NCBI GenBank assembly: GCA_027627225.1
Contig: CM051024.1
Span: forward strand, 42,486,225 to 42,550,224
Length of the DNA stretch: 64,000 nucleotides
Source of the DNA: Congeria kusceri
Lineage: Eukaryota; Mollusca; Bivalvia; Myida; Dreissenidae
Direction of reading: 5' to 3'
The position numbers and the translations under genes were made by a program. Under the pieces are notes generated by a model. The model saw nothing but the letters and a program-made list of their open reading frames with translations, made no database searches and was not told where the DNA came from. Shown in pieces: positions 20,880 to 34,012 of this stretch; position 1 is the first letter of the stretch, and every line of letters begins with the position of its first letter.

Positions 20880-22640
20880 AAGTGGAAACACATTAAAACG
20901 TTTACATGAACCTAAATGTTCGTTTGTTGTTGTAATATAAATATTTTGTTATGTTAATAATTTTAAGAAAACTCCCTTTGGGACCATATCATGATTTAAA
21001 TACATGCGTATAAGCAATCATGTAATATATGACAAAAATACTACATTTTACTCCAATGGCATTAAGTAAATAGTTCCATTTTTATTTGGAGCTAACGATT
21101 AATCTTACTTTGTAAACAAATATAGAAACCTGTTATGGTTATTCAAGATTAAAGCTACCCAAATGTAACTCCGTGTTATTGTTTTAGGTAAATGTAAACT
21201 TCGGCGTCAAAAAGTAACTTATGGAATGCTTTTGTGAAAGAAAACTGCCAAACGTTCATACAAAAGCAACAGTCGTATAAAGCATGATTTTAATTTTCGA
21301 CAGGTCTTCTTACCAATAGTGAGGTACGTGCGCAATAACTTAGAGTTTTTATAACAGGTTTATTGTCCGGATTGATTCTCATAGATCGAGACGATTACTT
21401 AACGACGACATTAAGCCTTAAACCCCGTCACATTTGTCTTAGAAAACAAATACTTTCCTTAATTAGTAATGATGCAACACAAAGGTTTTAAGTTCAAGTC
21501 TTGACACAGTTAATTGTTTATTTTCCTTGTACCTGAACTACGCAAACGGATCGTAAGATAAGCGCCAATACAATCGCGTCACAATGATCATTTGGACGTA
21601 GCACGCAAACTGATATTTTATCAACCAGTTAATTGCATTGCTGTATTTTTATTGAATTTTATTGTATTACTTTTTAGTCAATATAAGTTACAAAACATGT
21701 GCAGACACAGCAAAAGAGTTGACATCGGTACAAAAATGGCCATTACGAGCTTTCCCATTAAAATTAGTGTAATTATCGTTTTACATTTAGACGCAAAACT
21801 GTTGTACGGTGAGACGTGCCTGCTATGTACACATTTAATACTGTCGTGCAAGTTTTTAGAGCGTAAATCAGTATTTTAATCATTAAATCGGTTCGAAACC
21901 ATTCCTGTTGTATTTGTTGTTTTCGTTCACCGGTAGGAAAAAGTTTGTGATTTATTCTTGTGTATAAGCCAGATAATGTGCATTTATATGTACATATACT
22001 GTATCAAGATAAAAAATGAACGCCTTCGAAGGCATTCGTTTATGTGTGCCAGTATTTAAATTAAAATTTACTTTAAATGTAGTAACAATCTTGTGCAGCA
22101 ATTTAAACCAGATCGATATTAATACTCTTGTTTACAAAACGAAAATAATAATTGTAAGACCGTATTGTGCTGTTTTTTAATAAATAAGCAATATGCACAT
22201 TTGCTTATTCTTAAAAGACACTTACTTGGATAATTTTAAAACATTAACACTCTACATTTATTCTGTAATGTGTACCGAATTCATTGACCTTCTGATTTAA
22301 CAACACTGTCTATGGAATGGTCATTTTGGGATAATGATGCAGAAGTCAGGAACTATGGTGGTGCACAACTGCATAAGATAACCGGACACTTTGCACGATA
22401 ATTTGACGTAAGAAAAGATGTGAACTTATCAGGAAAATGAACTCAATTTTACGAAACGTTGTTTTAACTTGTACATTTTCTGTCACGGTATTAAATTATA
22501 TTATTTTGTTTATTTCTTTTCTGGTTTCGGAAACTTGATCCTTACCAGTTACTTTTGATTATGATCATCTTTAGAAACAATACATTATTTTAATGTTAAT
22601 ATTTATATTCAATTTATATACGAAGTTAATTGTTAAATAA
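20880..22640. other. Intergenic sequence, no recognised feature
   Basis: AT-rich sequence between the SINE and a hairpin. Short open frames (for example 21592-21879) have no recognisable domain. I see nothing supportable. Confidence 0.5.
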
Positions 22641-22649
22641 TCTAAGGTT

Positions 22650-22802
22650 ATTTAACAGCGTTCTGTACAATACGGTGATATATTTGGACGAGTACACAGC
22701 TGACTTATCAATTTGAACGAGCCTTTAAGCGAGTCCAATGTTAGCATTTCAGTTGTGTACGAGTCCAAATATATCCCCGTATTGTTAAGAACGTCGTTAA
22801 AT
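22650..22802. repeat. Hairpin with ~54-bp arms
   Basis: 22650-22703 and 22749-22802 are reverse complements with few mismatches (ATTTAAC, GTTCT, CAATACGG, GATATATTTGGAC, GTACACA). Loop about 45 bases. Probably a small MITE or the foldback end of one. Confidence 0.8.
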
Positions 22803-22950
22803 ACTAGTTTTAATATACCTATTTATATTTTATATTATTTGCATAATATTTAAATTAAACACAATACGCGGAACAGAGCGCGCGCTCGCAAAATTAATAA
22901 ATGACGTCGTTCAACGTGATAAATAATTTGCAAACATACATGTTTGTCTT

Positions 22951-23648
22951 TTAAGCCCGGGTCACACTGTCACGATTTTGGCTACGATAACCCACGATCG
23001 ATCGTGGACGTGTTAAGCGTGATGAGTCGGGATGCGCAGTGTCCCGATTGTGTCTTCCTACCTGTACCTACGGTTGTTCTAGGACGAGACTACGAATATC
23101 TACGACACTTGAAGGTTTCTGCAACCGATTCACCACGGTTTTACCGAGAAATTATGCGATCTATTACGGTTGTAATACGCTAGCGTCAGGTATACGCAAC
23201 GGTAACAGACGATTACAGGCGATTGTGAACGTTTCTCCTAAGAATGTAGTAAGATTCATCACGATAAACTTACGAGCAGCCAATAATGTTCACGCTTCAA
23301 TAATCTACGACTGCCAACAATTTACATAATCTTGATCAAGATTCAAGATTAATCACGATTAAATACGAAAGACCACGATGGTTGTAAAAATAAGCCAGAT
23401 TGAGATGCGATGGCACTATGATTGTCCTACGTTTTGGAAAGATCGTGGCGGCGCTACGATAAGCCACGAATGTTTTTGAACATGTTCAAAACTGTCGTAG
23501 TGCTTCCCGATGAAAAGGATTCCCCAAGATTCGTCAAGATTCACACAGATGCCAGTACGTATGTGTTTACGCTTTACCACACGTCACCAAGATTTTGAAA
23601 ATCGCGGGCAATCGTAGCAAAAATCGTAACAGTGTGACCGGGGCTTAA
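22951..23648. mobile_element. 690-bp MITE with TTAA flanks (piggyBac-like)
   Basis: Terminal inverted repeats of about 34 bp: GCCCGGGTCACACTGTCACG at 22955 and the complement of GCCCCGGTCACACTGTTACG ending at 23644. Both ends are bounded by TTAA (22951-22954, 23645-23648), the target site duplication of piggyBac transposons. The interior is rich in ACGAT/ATCGT subrepeats, encodes no transposase and is non-autonomous. Confidence 0.85.
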
Positions 23649-24228
23649 GTCTTTAACCTGCATTAACATCTAATTATAACTATTTTAACCTCAAAAAACA
23701 GCCGTTCGTACTTTAAAATATATTTCACAGAAAGCGACCTTGACCTTGTACTAATTTTAAACATTGAGTACATACTATATTTAGACGTGTCATGTTTTAA
23801 AGGTGGCGTGATCAATAGGAAGTGACTGCAGCGCGTGTGTTTAAATTAGTATTGCACACTGATGCAAGTTGACGAATTGAATATTACACCGTTCAATGAG
23901 TCAAAGTGTTTCATCGATATTCAGAACTAGAATAATGCAATACATATCTATACGAATGGTGTAATATGCAAACAAAACTGGAAAGTGACGACAGAAACCA
24001 GATTTCGCTGAGTTCTAGGATTGTTGTGTGTCGTGTTGCAGGCTTTATTTATTTACGGTTAACCTTACACAGCGTTAAACAAAACTAATAACTGGCTTTA
24101 GAAGGTGACAGTCATAATAGGATATAGGTTTGGAGACAAATTTACGTTTACCCAAAGCCAATGTTTTGACCAGACAAGGCGATTCAGAAGACAAATCGCG
24201 TTTCTGGTTAGCACGGTTTACAAGAAAA

Positions 24229-25740
24229 AAGAAATGTCTTTAAAACAGACAATCGGCGTTGAAATTAGTATTGAGATGTCTTTTAAAATTACCTAAACAC
24301 AACAGAGGGCCAAGATGATCGGTTACGTGACTTCTCAGACCCCAGACTGTTTGGTCTCCACTTATATTAGGAGACATGTTGGACCCCAGATTTTTTTACG
24401 GACGCCATAAAAAAACTTCTCGGACCCCTAAGTTAGTTTGAGATAAATTCAATTATTTTTAATATTTGAACCATGAATACACCGATCATATAGCTCCATG
24501 TTTTTTATCAATGATATATGAATAACTAAAATAATTTACATTAACATAATTGTTATATGAATTTGTCACGCCAATTTAACACATTAACACTGTAAGAAAA
24601 TCATTGCGGGAATGAATGAAAAATAAATGCAGCAGACGAGTCTATGTAGTTATTTAAAGTAATATAGAATACATTCATCTTAGAAGTTATGTAATATAAA
24701 CACGATTGGAAGTCAAATAAGCATTTATACGGTGTCTCCCAATAAAAAGCCATATTCAGGAAATACCCAGCACATTTGAAATTTTAAGACTTTATTTATG
24801 ATAACACAAACATAAGATTTCATTAGACTATGATGATTTATAATTATATTCGGAAGGGATATGATGTATCAAGGGTTCAAGTGTATAATTAGTATTGTAA
24901 ATTGTGTATTCTTGCTACGCGAATAACAATTCGACGTATTCCGAGTCATCTTTCATAACATTTATGTATAGAAAAATGTAGCATCTGTTTTACAGATTGA
25001 ATAACATCTACTAGATAAGTTCATAGAAAAGTGCAATTATAAATAATTCTTAATAAATCGTAACCAGAATTTAAATTCAAATTAACAGTCAGTTTATATT
25101 TTTAATTCCCCATTTATTGAAATTGTTAGGTTGATGACTCTCTGAACGCTAATTGATGCATGTACAAGTATATTAACACAGGTATATAACGGCTTCTATG
25201 AGCGCTATTTTTAGAATGACACTACTGCTTCTGGAATGTGTTGAACTCCATGAATGGGCTATATGGAAAGGCAACTCTGTGAATGAGATTAATGACTGTG
25301 AGCATTGTACAATTGCTATGTATAGAGCGTGCAGCTAATATAAATGTATGCTAAACAAAATAGTAATTTCGTTACGTGAATGAATAAAACATTCTGTCTA
25401 TGGCATACAATGAGAAAATACGTTCATAATTATCCCCACTTCTACAGTGTATGTCTATAGTATGTTTAAGTCTTTATTTTAACATATTATGTTAACAATT
25501 CTGTACATTTAAATCCCAAATGTATGCAACAATTATTGGTAGACGTTAAACGGTTTGTGTAAGTTTGCATCCCCTACAATTCTTCCGCGCAAGAAAATTT
25601 GACTATTAGGCAATAGAATCGTGGTATTTAAGTTTACTGCTGCATAACTAACTTATCGCGCCAAATTTCTAACTTTTCATTGGAACACATTTACTAGAAA
25701 TCTAGGTCAAAACTGATCTAAGACAGCTATGCCGAAAAAA
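24229..25740. repeat. Dispersed ~1.4-kb repeat, copy 1
   Basis: Matches 43320-43880 plus 47220-47640 in order and orientation. Shared blocks include AAGAAATGTCTTTAAAA, GACAATCGGCGT, tandem GGACCCCAGA-type motifs, CCCCATTTATTG, CTATTTTTAGAATG, GACATACAATGAG-like sequence and GACAGCTA[CT]GCCGA. It has no coding signature; possibly a non-autonomous element or old segmental duplication. Confidence 0.75.
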
Positions 25741-26699
25741 TCTTCGAGGATATATGAAAAGGAATAAAATGATTGTTGCTGGATTTTAAAGGACGTTTAC
25801 GAAGAAATGGATCGGAGTCATCGTTGGTTGTGGTAAAACTAAAAGTTGCATATTCGTTCAGTTTTTGAGTACTCGGACATTATCGTATGTTTATACTCGA
25901 ACCTTCCAATACTGAAAATATGTTATGCCCAAGTGTGTAATATGGTGAAATATCGGACGGTCACGTGGCACGAACGACGACATCTGATTGGAGGATGTAA
26001 GCAGGTATATAATAATAAATACTTATATAAGTAAGTTATTAAAGCATGAATTATGATTTATAGTATGCTGTTTATAATTAACACCGTTATTTGATATTTG
26101 TAGCTAGTCTAATGTCACAAAATAGATAACGTTTCTCATTGATAAAACGTTAAAATTTCAATTATGTTTCAATTCTAGTTTCATTTTTTTTAAATAAAGA
26201 ATATTTACTTGTAATAAAATAAAAACAAATAAAACCTTCTGTGTTAATTTCCTTATTTACCATGACCAAACTACCACTGATAAGATAGGATCAACAAGGC
26301 GCAGAAGTGTTTTAGGATGAAAACAATTCAGTCAATGTTACGCAAAAAAGGGCCTATGACGTAAACGCACACATTATAATGCTCGATATAATACAAACAA
26401 TTTAATAATAGATGGTTTTCACAATTATCAATCCGTGGCATATATAATATTGTAGTTATATACAAATAAACGTGTACATTTTTTTTTTTCATTGAAGAAA
26501 AAACATTAAGCATTACAAATATCATATGACACGCTAAGCTTAATATTATAAAATGTGAAGTCACTTTGGTAGTCAGCGGAGAGAAACATGTTTGTAAACG
26601 AATATCGTAACCAATTATCACCTGCTTTTTTCAAATTTTCTGCCCATATGAATCGCACACAATTATTCTTATCAGCAGACAATAAAAAATAGTTTTCAA

Positions 26700-26860
26700 T
26701 TTATCGTTGCGTATTGGCCAATAAACAACGATTTGGAGTTCTGATGCGTAGAAACTAAACCACGAGGGCGTTAGCCCGAGTTGTTTAATAGCCGTGCATT
26801 AGAACGTCAAAGAGTTGTTTATTGGCCGATAAACAACGATTATGCGAACATTAGTTCGAT
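26700..26860. repeat. Pair of palindromic TTGGCC repeats
   Basis: TATTGGCCAATAAACAACGA (about 26713) and TATTGGCCGATAAACAACGA (about 26819) are each self-complementary with their flanks (GTTGTTTATTGGCC.ATAAACAAC). Between them, CGAGGGCGTTAGCCCGAG forms a small hairpin. Confidence 0.7.
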
Positions 26861-26899
26861 TCTAACATAATTTTTTGACATATATTTTACGATTGTAAT

Positions 26900-28980
26900 C
26901 CGAATTATATTTTTACTATGCTCAGTTCAGAATCGGGACTATTTTTTGCGTTGTTTATTGGTTTGTTTAACAGCGATACGTATGTATCCATATGCAACGG
27001 ATAACGTCAGAGAATACAGCTGACCTTAAACAAACAAAAAAAAGATTTGTTCATCTAGGATGAAGATGTTGATTGCTTCATATCACTGGTCAGGCCAACT
27101 TTAAATTCATGATAAACAGCACAAATATTTTCCGCTTTTTTACGTTTGTCGAACACTTGCATGAAGTATTTGGTTTCAATTCACATTTTCATCATATCAA
27201 ACTTTGAAAGCACTGAGGCTCAAAATTGAATAGGGCAATATCTATATCATTTTGAATTCCACTTACGTGATTTCAGTTTCTAACACAATTTCAAATGTTG
27301 TGTTTGTATTCATACCACCAAGTACATTATTTGTATTTATAACACAATTCGTGAAATTGTGTCGGGATTATTCAATTTGGTTCAGGCTCCGTGTAAACGC
27401 TAAATTGCAGAAAATTGTTTTGCCGCAAACAGGCAAGAGTGAACTAAACATGTCAAACATGTTCATGCTTGAGTGATACATATTCACAATTGTTTTTTTT
27501 CTAATTTTGCCCAACCTAATATGCATTCATCCTATCGCCTTTTGACTGATATACCTACGTCATTACATAGAAACATACACAATCTATTTATTGAAAACTT
27601 TAATAAAATTAAACAAAATAATCCAAAGATAGCAATTCGGGTTCATTATTGTTAGCTTAGTTTAATTTTATAATCTTACAACCTTATATCTTATTTCACA
27701 TATTACGTTAGATTTTGCAAACAGATATATAACTATGACATTAAATTCTTTAGCGTCTTATGCACCGGAGCCAACGAATGAACTGGGGAGATCTACAAAC
27801 TATAAGGCGCATGATACTCATGTGATATTGCTGTTCTAATGAGTTATATGAAGTAATTACGAAATAGCATGTTATGTCGAATGTCGTTCACAATGTTTGT
27901 TTACCTGCCTGTTTATTTTCCTTGTGTATATCGCTACCAAAAACAAACAGTACAATACACGTGTATACGCTTGCATCAATGTCCCGATTCATCGTAATAG
28001 ATTCAAGATGTGTATTTGACATGTATACATGACGATGACATATCTCCAATAGCTCATTGTAATTGTTATTGTACCATTATGTAATCAAATAATATCATTG
28101 TAAAATGCGTTCAGGTTTATAAATAAATATGTTATAATGTACCCATATCGTTTTTAGTCCAATCTTATATTGTTATACGTGACATTTTAATTCTTGTTTC
28201 TCAAGTAAGTGCAATTAATGTATTAAACCACTGTCAAAGAAACACAATATACACAGTTGATGTGTACAAATCAGCGTCATTCATATAACATTACTTAACA
28301 AAAAATGTGTAATCAAATCTGTTCAAGTTCAGCACAACCTAATTCGTATTGCATTAGTTAACGAACGCATTATTTTATATGCAAATGTTAACATGTACGT
28401 TATCAAGCGGAAACATTTGAATCTATACAACCAACATTCACTAGTTGTTAACTTAAGTAAGATTCGCAGCTGCTGTCTGCATAAAACAAACTCAAACTCT
28501 CCTGGGCTGTACTTATACTTAGCTCTTTTTGAAACACACGTTTGAGGTAAATTGTATCATTGTTTAATTTCATCGATGAAACCGATGCATGTTTTCAATT
28601 AGTCATACCTGAATAAACTTACATATAATTAGCAACGTTTATATTATGTTCATGTTCAAGTTTATATATTACACAATTATCTAATATAGGCAACAAGCGT
28701 ATACATAAGGGTTTATTTTATGGGCAGTTTAATATCAGTTTAACATTGTTAATAGCTTTCATTCATGCGGGACTACTACAATATTATATTATACAATTCG
28801 ATAAGTCTATTCGCAAGGTAAACGTTAGGCTAGACAGCTACGCCGAGAAAGCAATTTACTGGATTTTTTATTATCTGTAATAGTAAATCTGAGTACGGAC
28901 GTTTTATCTTTAATTATTAAATTGGAGTCTTGTGTACTTATGTATTATATAAAACTTTTATTGTAAATGGAGTTGTGTTT
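26900..28980. other. Sequence 3' of gene B, no recognised feature
   Basis: AT-rich sequence. A short match to the dispersed repeat end (AGACAGCTACGCCGA) lies near 28832-28850. I find no further SRCR, CCP or clear transmembrane exon of gene B here. Confidence 0.45.
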
Positions 28981-28987
28981 ACTTTAC

Positions 28988-29078
28988 CCGTGGAGATGGT
29001 TGTACCATCGGTAGATGCAGTAAAAGTCTCTTTGGTTTTTGTATCTGTTGGTGCAACTTTATGGGGTCACAAGTGTAT
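28988..29078 (-). pseudogene. Gene B: Thr-rich linker exon, one base long
   Basis: Between ATTACAG and G|GTAAAG lies 91 nt whose 3' frame gives KVAPTDTKTKETFTASTDGT, a Thr/Lys-rich stalk-like sequence. The phase-1 frame from the acceptor (DTLVT) meets TAA; removal of one C in the CCCC run would fix both frame and length (90). A mucin-like spacer before a membrane anchor is possible but unproven. Confidence 0.5.
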
Positions 29079-29596
29079 CTGTAATGATAAAAATGTTTTT
29101 TTTTAATTACAAAACGTACACATGTCAAATTTAATGCTAAATCCTTGAATTGTATCAACACAATTTTAAAGACTTTAGTTTGTTTTTATGTTATACAATA
29201 GCATAGTACATCTCGTTATCATCATATACCTTTGACGAATAACCTAGTGTCTTAACAATTACAATAACTGATAATACATCGTTCTGGTATAGTCCTTAGC
29301 GGCGTTATAGTTTTGGTTGTCAAATCTGTAACAATGGTTTCGATACCAGTTTATGACCTTAGCGGTACTGTGACCGCTGATAAACCATTGACAGCATACA
29401 TTGCGTGTCATCCATTTCTCAAGACCAAACACAATTAACTACGTGAATGACTACATTAACAGTCAGGAAATAAGCAAAAAGTCAATGAGACTCAACTTAA
29501 CTGTAACTTTTACTATACAATATATACCTTGCACTAAATTAGCACATTATATATACGAGGGTAGTAGGTGCTACGTATTCCTATGCCGTGACATAC

Positions 29597-29754
29597 CCGT
29601 GCATGTAATGGCCACGTCTTCGCTGTGGCCACAGTCGTCGTCCGTTCGGTACTGGCATTCATTGATATGAGATGCGGAAAAATTAAATAACAAGTCATTA
29701 ACAAAGATCGGTCCAGTCCCGTGGTTAACAGATGTATAGAATCTCTTTGCGGGG
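29597..29754 (-). pseudogene. Gene B: SRCR second half without a first half
   Basis: 158 nt: AKRFYTSVNHGTGPIFVNDL, SASHINECQYRTDDDC and EDVAITCTG, donor ACG G|GTATGT. The usual Cys after the VNDL motif is absent. It begins in phase 2 after CTCTAG, mismatching the phase-1 end of the CCP only 300 bases upstream, and no first half fits between. Confidence 0.7.
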
Positions 29755-30054
29755 CTAGAGGGTGGAAACGCAATTTAACTATTAAGATATATTCTCTAGT
29801 ATTGAGATGCTTATACATGTTTTATTGACAAATAGAGAATTAATAGGGCGTGTCTTGTTTAGATATAACATCATATAAAACATCATTTTACATATGCAAT
29901 TAGCAAAATCTAGTATAGATGCATACGCGTATCCCATCATACGACATATAACATTGGCTCAAGCAAAACTATATTTGTGATGTATATGTTTTATTACGAT
30001 TTAACTAAACTTTAACTTCTAAGTATTTTATTGCAAAGAGACTACGGTACGTAC

Positions 30055-30219
30055 CGTATATCCGGCACCACCATTTAATGTCCCACTCATTGTCACCGCA
30101 TGCCATCTGCAGGTAGCCAACGTATTCTTCACCTTGATATTGACAGTTAGCGTAAAGGCTCGTTCCGTTAAATCTCCAATAAGTATTGCTCCAGTGTGGT
30201 ATGTCTGGTTTTCCGCATT
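30055..30219 (-). CDS. Gene B: CCP module
   Basis: 165 nt, phase 1-1: ECGKPDIPHWSNTYWRF, ANCQYQGEEYVGYLQMAC and EWDIKWWCRIY, donor TAC G|GTACGT. Divergent, but with four cysteines and Trp. Confidence 0.75.
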
Positions 30220-30418
30220 CTAAGGAACATGCGTTGTAATATAATGATGTGTCCAGATTCTTTACACACTTTTACAAAACACTGGATTCTTATTAGACGT
30301 TAATAAACTAATACAATTACTGACGCATTGGTCATTTTTGACTAAGCCAAAACCTTGAAGAAATAAAGTTATCGATGAAATTAAAAACCGCCCTATGTCA
30401 ACGAAAGGACAATCTTAC

Positions 30419-30549
30419 CGCTGCAAAGCACTGGCACATCTCGACTGTGGTTGCACTGTCCATTTTTCACGTTCTTGCATTGTTCTAGTGCCGTGTCACC
30501 AAACGCACAGTGGAGTTGATCAATATGAATGGGACCAGATCCTTCGCGT
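30419..30549 (-). pseudogene. Gene B: SRCR second half without a first half
   Basis: 131 nt: REGSGPIHIDQLHC, ALEQCKNVKNGQC and SRDVPVLCSG, donor AGC G|GTAAG. It starts in phase 2 but the exon before it (CCP 32374) ends in phase 1, so direct splicing shifts frame. Confidence 0.72.
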
Positions 30550-30559
30550 CTATATAATA

Positions 30560-32365
30560 TTTAATCGAAATGATACATCACGGCCAGATAATTTATTTTC
30601 AACTAATTCTTTTAAATTGGAAGAGAGAATACAGCAGTTAGGGAGAACAAAATAATGTCTATAATAAAGGTTTAAAAGAATTAGTACTGAGGATAATAAA
30701 TGCTTTTTATAAAACATATATATATATATCACACGTGTTGAAACAAAATTAGAATAAACACATGTATTTATACACCAAAATTGAGTTATGTGACAATATA
30801 TAATACCTATTTTCTCTAAAAGTTAGTTAGTTTGGTATGTATACAAACACGATGAAGATAGTAAGCGCACTTTTTGATATTATTATTTAATTTAAATAAA
30901 AACCCTATTAAATAAATCAACAGTAAATAATTTAAATGCGTTTTAGAAGTACACCAATATGAATAATGATCGCCATGTGTTTAATGGATATATAATATTG
31001 ACGACGAGGTTATTGTTAAACACATATTCAGATACTGGTATATTAAAACTGTTACTATTATATATCAATAATAACATTACGTTGGTCGCATCGGAAACAG
31101 GACTACACGGTGGAGATAAATATAGTATATAGTACACATGAGTTGTATATATCAAGATAATAAAGATAATGGTATTAAAAAAGAATGAGAAACATTAAAT
31201 ATATAGCATGGCTTTATCAATGAAACGATTAAGTACAAGTTTATACCTTTTCTATTGAGGTGTATTTTTACAGCATTTGATATTTACATGTAGGATGACA
31301 GGTTAATTTCTTAAAATAAGCCATCTTTTTAAATTACCTTGAATTAAGCGATTTACAAATGACTTATGCGCTTTCAAAGCCAAAATAACTATCACAAACA
31401 GTCCCGTATATTACACAAGACCAGGCAGTAACCTGTTTTTCTATTTATCATACCACATGTTTCGTAAAATATCACCAAACGAGCTGATTTTTATATATTT
31501 AAAAACTAAGGGCGGCGCTCATTTTGCTGAGCCGACTTTTACACGTTTACGTACATATAGTTATGGATTTCTAAAAGTTGACTGGATAATACCTTATTAT
31601 TAATATTTCGTAATGATAACGGTTTTCATTAAGAATACATAGCTTTCATTCATGCTCATTCACAAAATACTGAAAATGCGAACTGAAATGGATTGCAACG
31701 ATCAATTTCTTCGCAGAACACATAACGCCGAATTGTTTGGAGACGCCATTTTGGAGTTGTGTATTGAAATTGACATGTCCAAGATCGTGTGAATATTGAC
31801 AGTATTTGACTGTAGTGTGTTCAATTTTTGATAATAATGTTTTTGGTTCAACATAAACTGATGCTTTGCAGTGACTTTCAGTGCATTTATTATGAATGTA
31901 TTGAAATAAATGTGTATGGATGATTTATTGTGTTCCATAGATGACGTCATCTCACTACCAAAGTGCGGGTTTATGTGAATATTAAAAAAATAACGTTTTT
32001 GTGATTTATGGCGATTAAAAATAATAAACTATATACGTTCTTGGAATCAAATTGTTTGTTTTGTTGAATCTGATTCATTTTTACTGAAACTGATGACTTA
32101 AAACTTGATTCCGAATAATATAACGTACCTCCAAACATTGACTGATATAAACGCTAGTGATCAGATATAAAAAATATATATAACGCACCTTTGTATCAGG
32201 CCGATATCATAGTGGTATGATAAATATATTTTATACGTAATAACACAATGTTGATTGCTAAGATGTATAACTTATAAAAAAAAGTGTTCATTATTTATAT
32301 TGCGTATTCATAACATATTAAAAGCGAAATATATCAATAAACGGTGACCAAATTGTGTGAAATGT
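30560..32365. other. Gene B intron, no recognised feature
   Basis: Searched for an SRCR first half to pair with 30419-30549; none seen on the minus strand. AT-rich sequence without recognised repeats. Confidence 0.45.
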
Positions 32366-32373
32366 TAACCTAC

Positions 32374-32529
32374 TGGCGATACATATGGCTCTCGGATATT
32401 ACCACTGCCCGTTCTTGCAATAGAATTTTGTGACGTTTGAATAAAATCCGGTGTGACATATCAGTGTCGCTATGGTGCCATTGCTGTTGTAACTCAGTGT
32501 TCCACCAGATACGATCAACACATGGCATT
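32374..32529 (-). pseudogene. Gene B: CCP module with in-frame TAA
   Basis: 156 nt, phase 1-1: ECHVLIVSGGTLSYNSNGT, LICHTGFYSNVTKFYC and KNGQW, then TAA (32399-32401), then YPRAICIA and A|GTAGGT. Length and splice sites are normal, so this is a substitution rather than an indel. Confidence 0.75.
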
Positions 32530-33169
32530 CTGGATTGGAATCGTGTAAGCTGATAGAGCAAGACATATATTATGTATTTACTATACTGACAAATTGTACT
32601 ACGATATACCACTGCAACTATATATGATTCGTTCACTATATTGATGACGTAAATACATAACATAAAATTGTGAAAATGTTATATAAATGAGAGTGTGAAT
32701 GTAAATAAAAAACAACAACAAATAACGGTAATATCAACCAATGCAGTGAAAGATTTAGCTTTTCAAAATTGGATGTTTTTGCTATAATAATACGAGCAAT
32801 GTGTTATTTATTTCATTTTATCTGACAAAAATTCGAAACAGGTTTGCATTATGACATTTCTAATAGAAATGGTCATTTGTGGCGACCAATGAAAAAGTAT
32901 AACAAAACGAGCTGGTTAAATAAAACGCGATATTGTGTCATTTAATTAAACACATTTATAACCAATTGGTATGGTATTATTGTTTTAATATATAACAACA
33001 ACAAAAATAATTCTGAGCATAAAATTTGAATTTCAATGTAACGATTGTTCTTACTTGTATAATTATATGCTTCTTTGAGCATTAACTTAGTTTAAAGTAC
33101 TCACAAACATGCTAACCCTTCCAAATCCAAGAATTGTACATATATTACAAACAAACACAGTTTGTTCAC

Positions 33170-33317
33170 CTGAGCAGATCAATGATATCGCTTCCACGTA
33201 TAACAGCCCCGTGAGTTAGGATCATAACTGCATTCGTTTACATGATTCGCCATAGGTGGACAACCGAGTATTCTAAGATGCATGGGTTCTGGAGCACTTC
33301 CATGCATTGCACAACAG
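33170..33317 (-). pseudogene. Gene B: SRCR second half, frameshifted
   Basis: Opens in frame with CCAMHGSAPEPMHLRILGC and VNECSYDPNSRG, then reaches TGA. In another frame the end reads YVEAISLICSG with a G|GTGAAC donor, exactly the usual SRCR ending. Length is 148 where 149 is needed, so one base is missing near 33195-33215. Confidence 0.75.
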
Positions 33318-33666
33318 CTATAGTTTAGGTACATACCATTCACAAGACTATACACATTGCGAGAGGTCGTCTTTGAATTATGTATTTGAACATTGTCTTT
33401 CATAGTCTAGTAAATAAAAAAATGTTAAAAAATATTAAATAATTATAATGTATGCAATACACAATTCGGTGGAAATAAATGTTTCAATGTCGTACAAATT
33501 TTCCTTGAACACCAGCTACCAAACTGATTAAAGGATAGTGCCCATAACCTTAAACAAGTGTCCGTGTTATTACCGGTTTACCATTAAAAGTGTGTTGTCA
33601 CCCATTAAGACTACGTCGGAATCTTTAATAAAAACACAAAAGCAAATCGAAAGGAAAACAACACAC

Positions 33667-33823
33667 GTTAAATTCATCATTCGGCACAGCATTTTACCAT
33701 AGGATAGATCGAAGTCGGCGTCACAAACCGAGCCCCAGACGCCGTTTGCCCTCAGTTTCACTCGTCCGTCAAACCTGCTCATACCGTCAACCAGACGGAC
33801 ATCCGTGACACTGAGACTGGATA
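33667..33823 (-). CDS. Gene B: SRCR first half
   Basis: 157 nt after TTTCAG: SVTDVRLVDGMSRFDGRVKL, GVWGSVCDADFDLSYG and MLCRMMNL, ending AC|GTGTGT in phase 2. Joins at 33317. Confidence 0.83.
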
Positions 33824-34012
33824 CTGAAATAATATCCAGACATATTGCACTATTTCAAACGTCATCGTTTCTGTATTCTTTATCGTATAATTATATATAT
33901 GAAATATTTACAGCCATGTACTATGTTTCCATATCTCTCAATCGGTAAAATCCACAGGCGCTTGGTTGTTAAACAAATAAAAAAGAATCCTATTCTCTAT
34001 ATTCTAAATATA

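Noticed and set aside
26328..26621. Possible transmembrane exon for gene B
   Set aside because: A hydrophobic stretch followed by lysines, but AT-rich DNA gives such frames by chance and no phase-1 acceptor is convincing.
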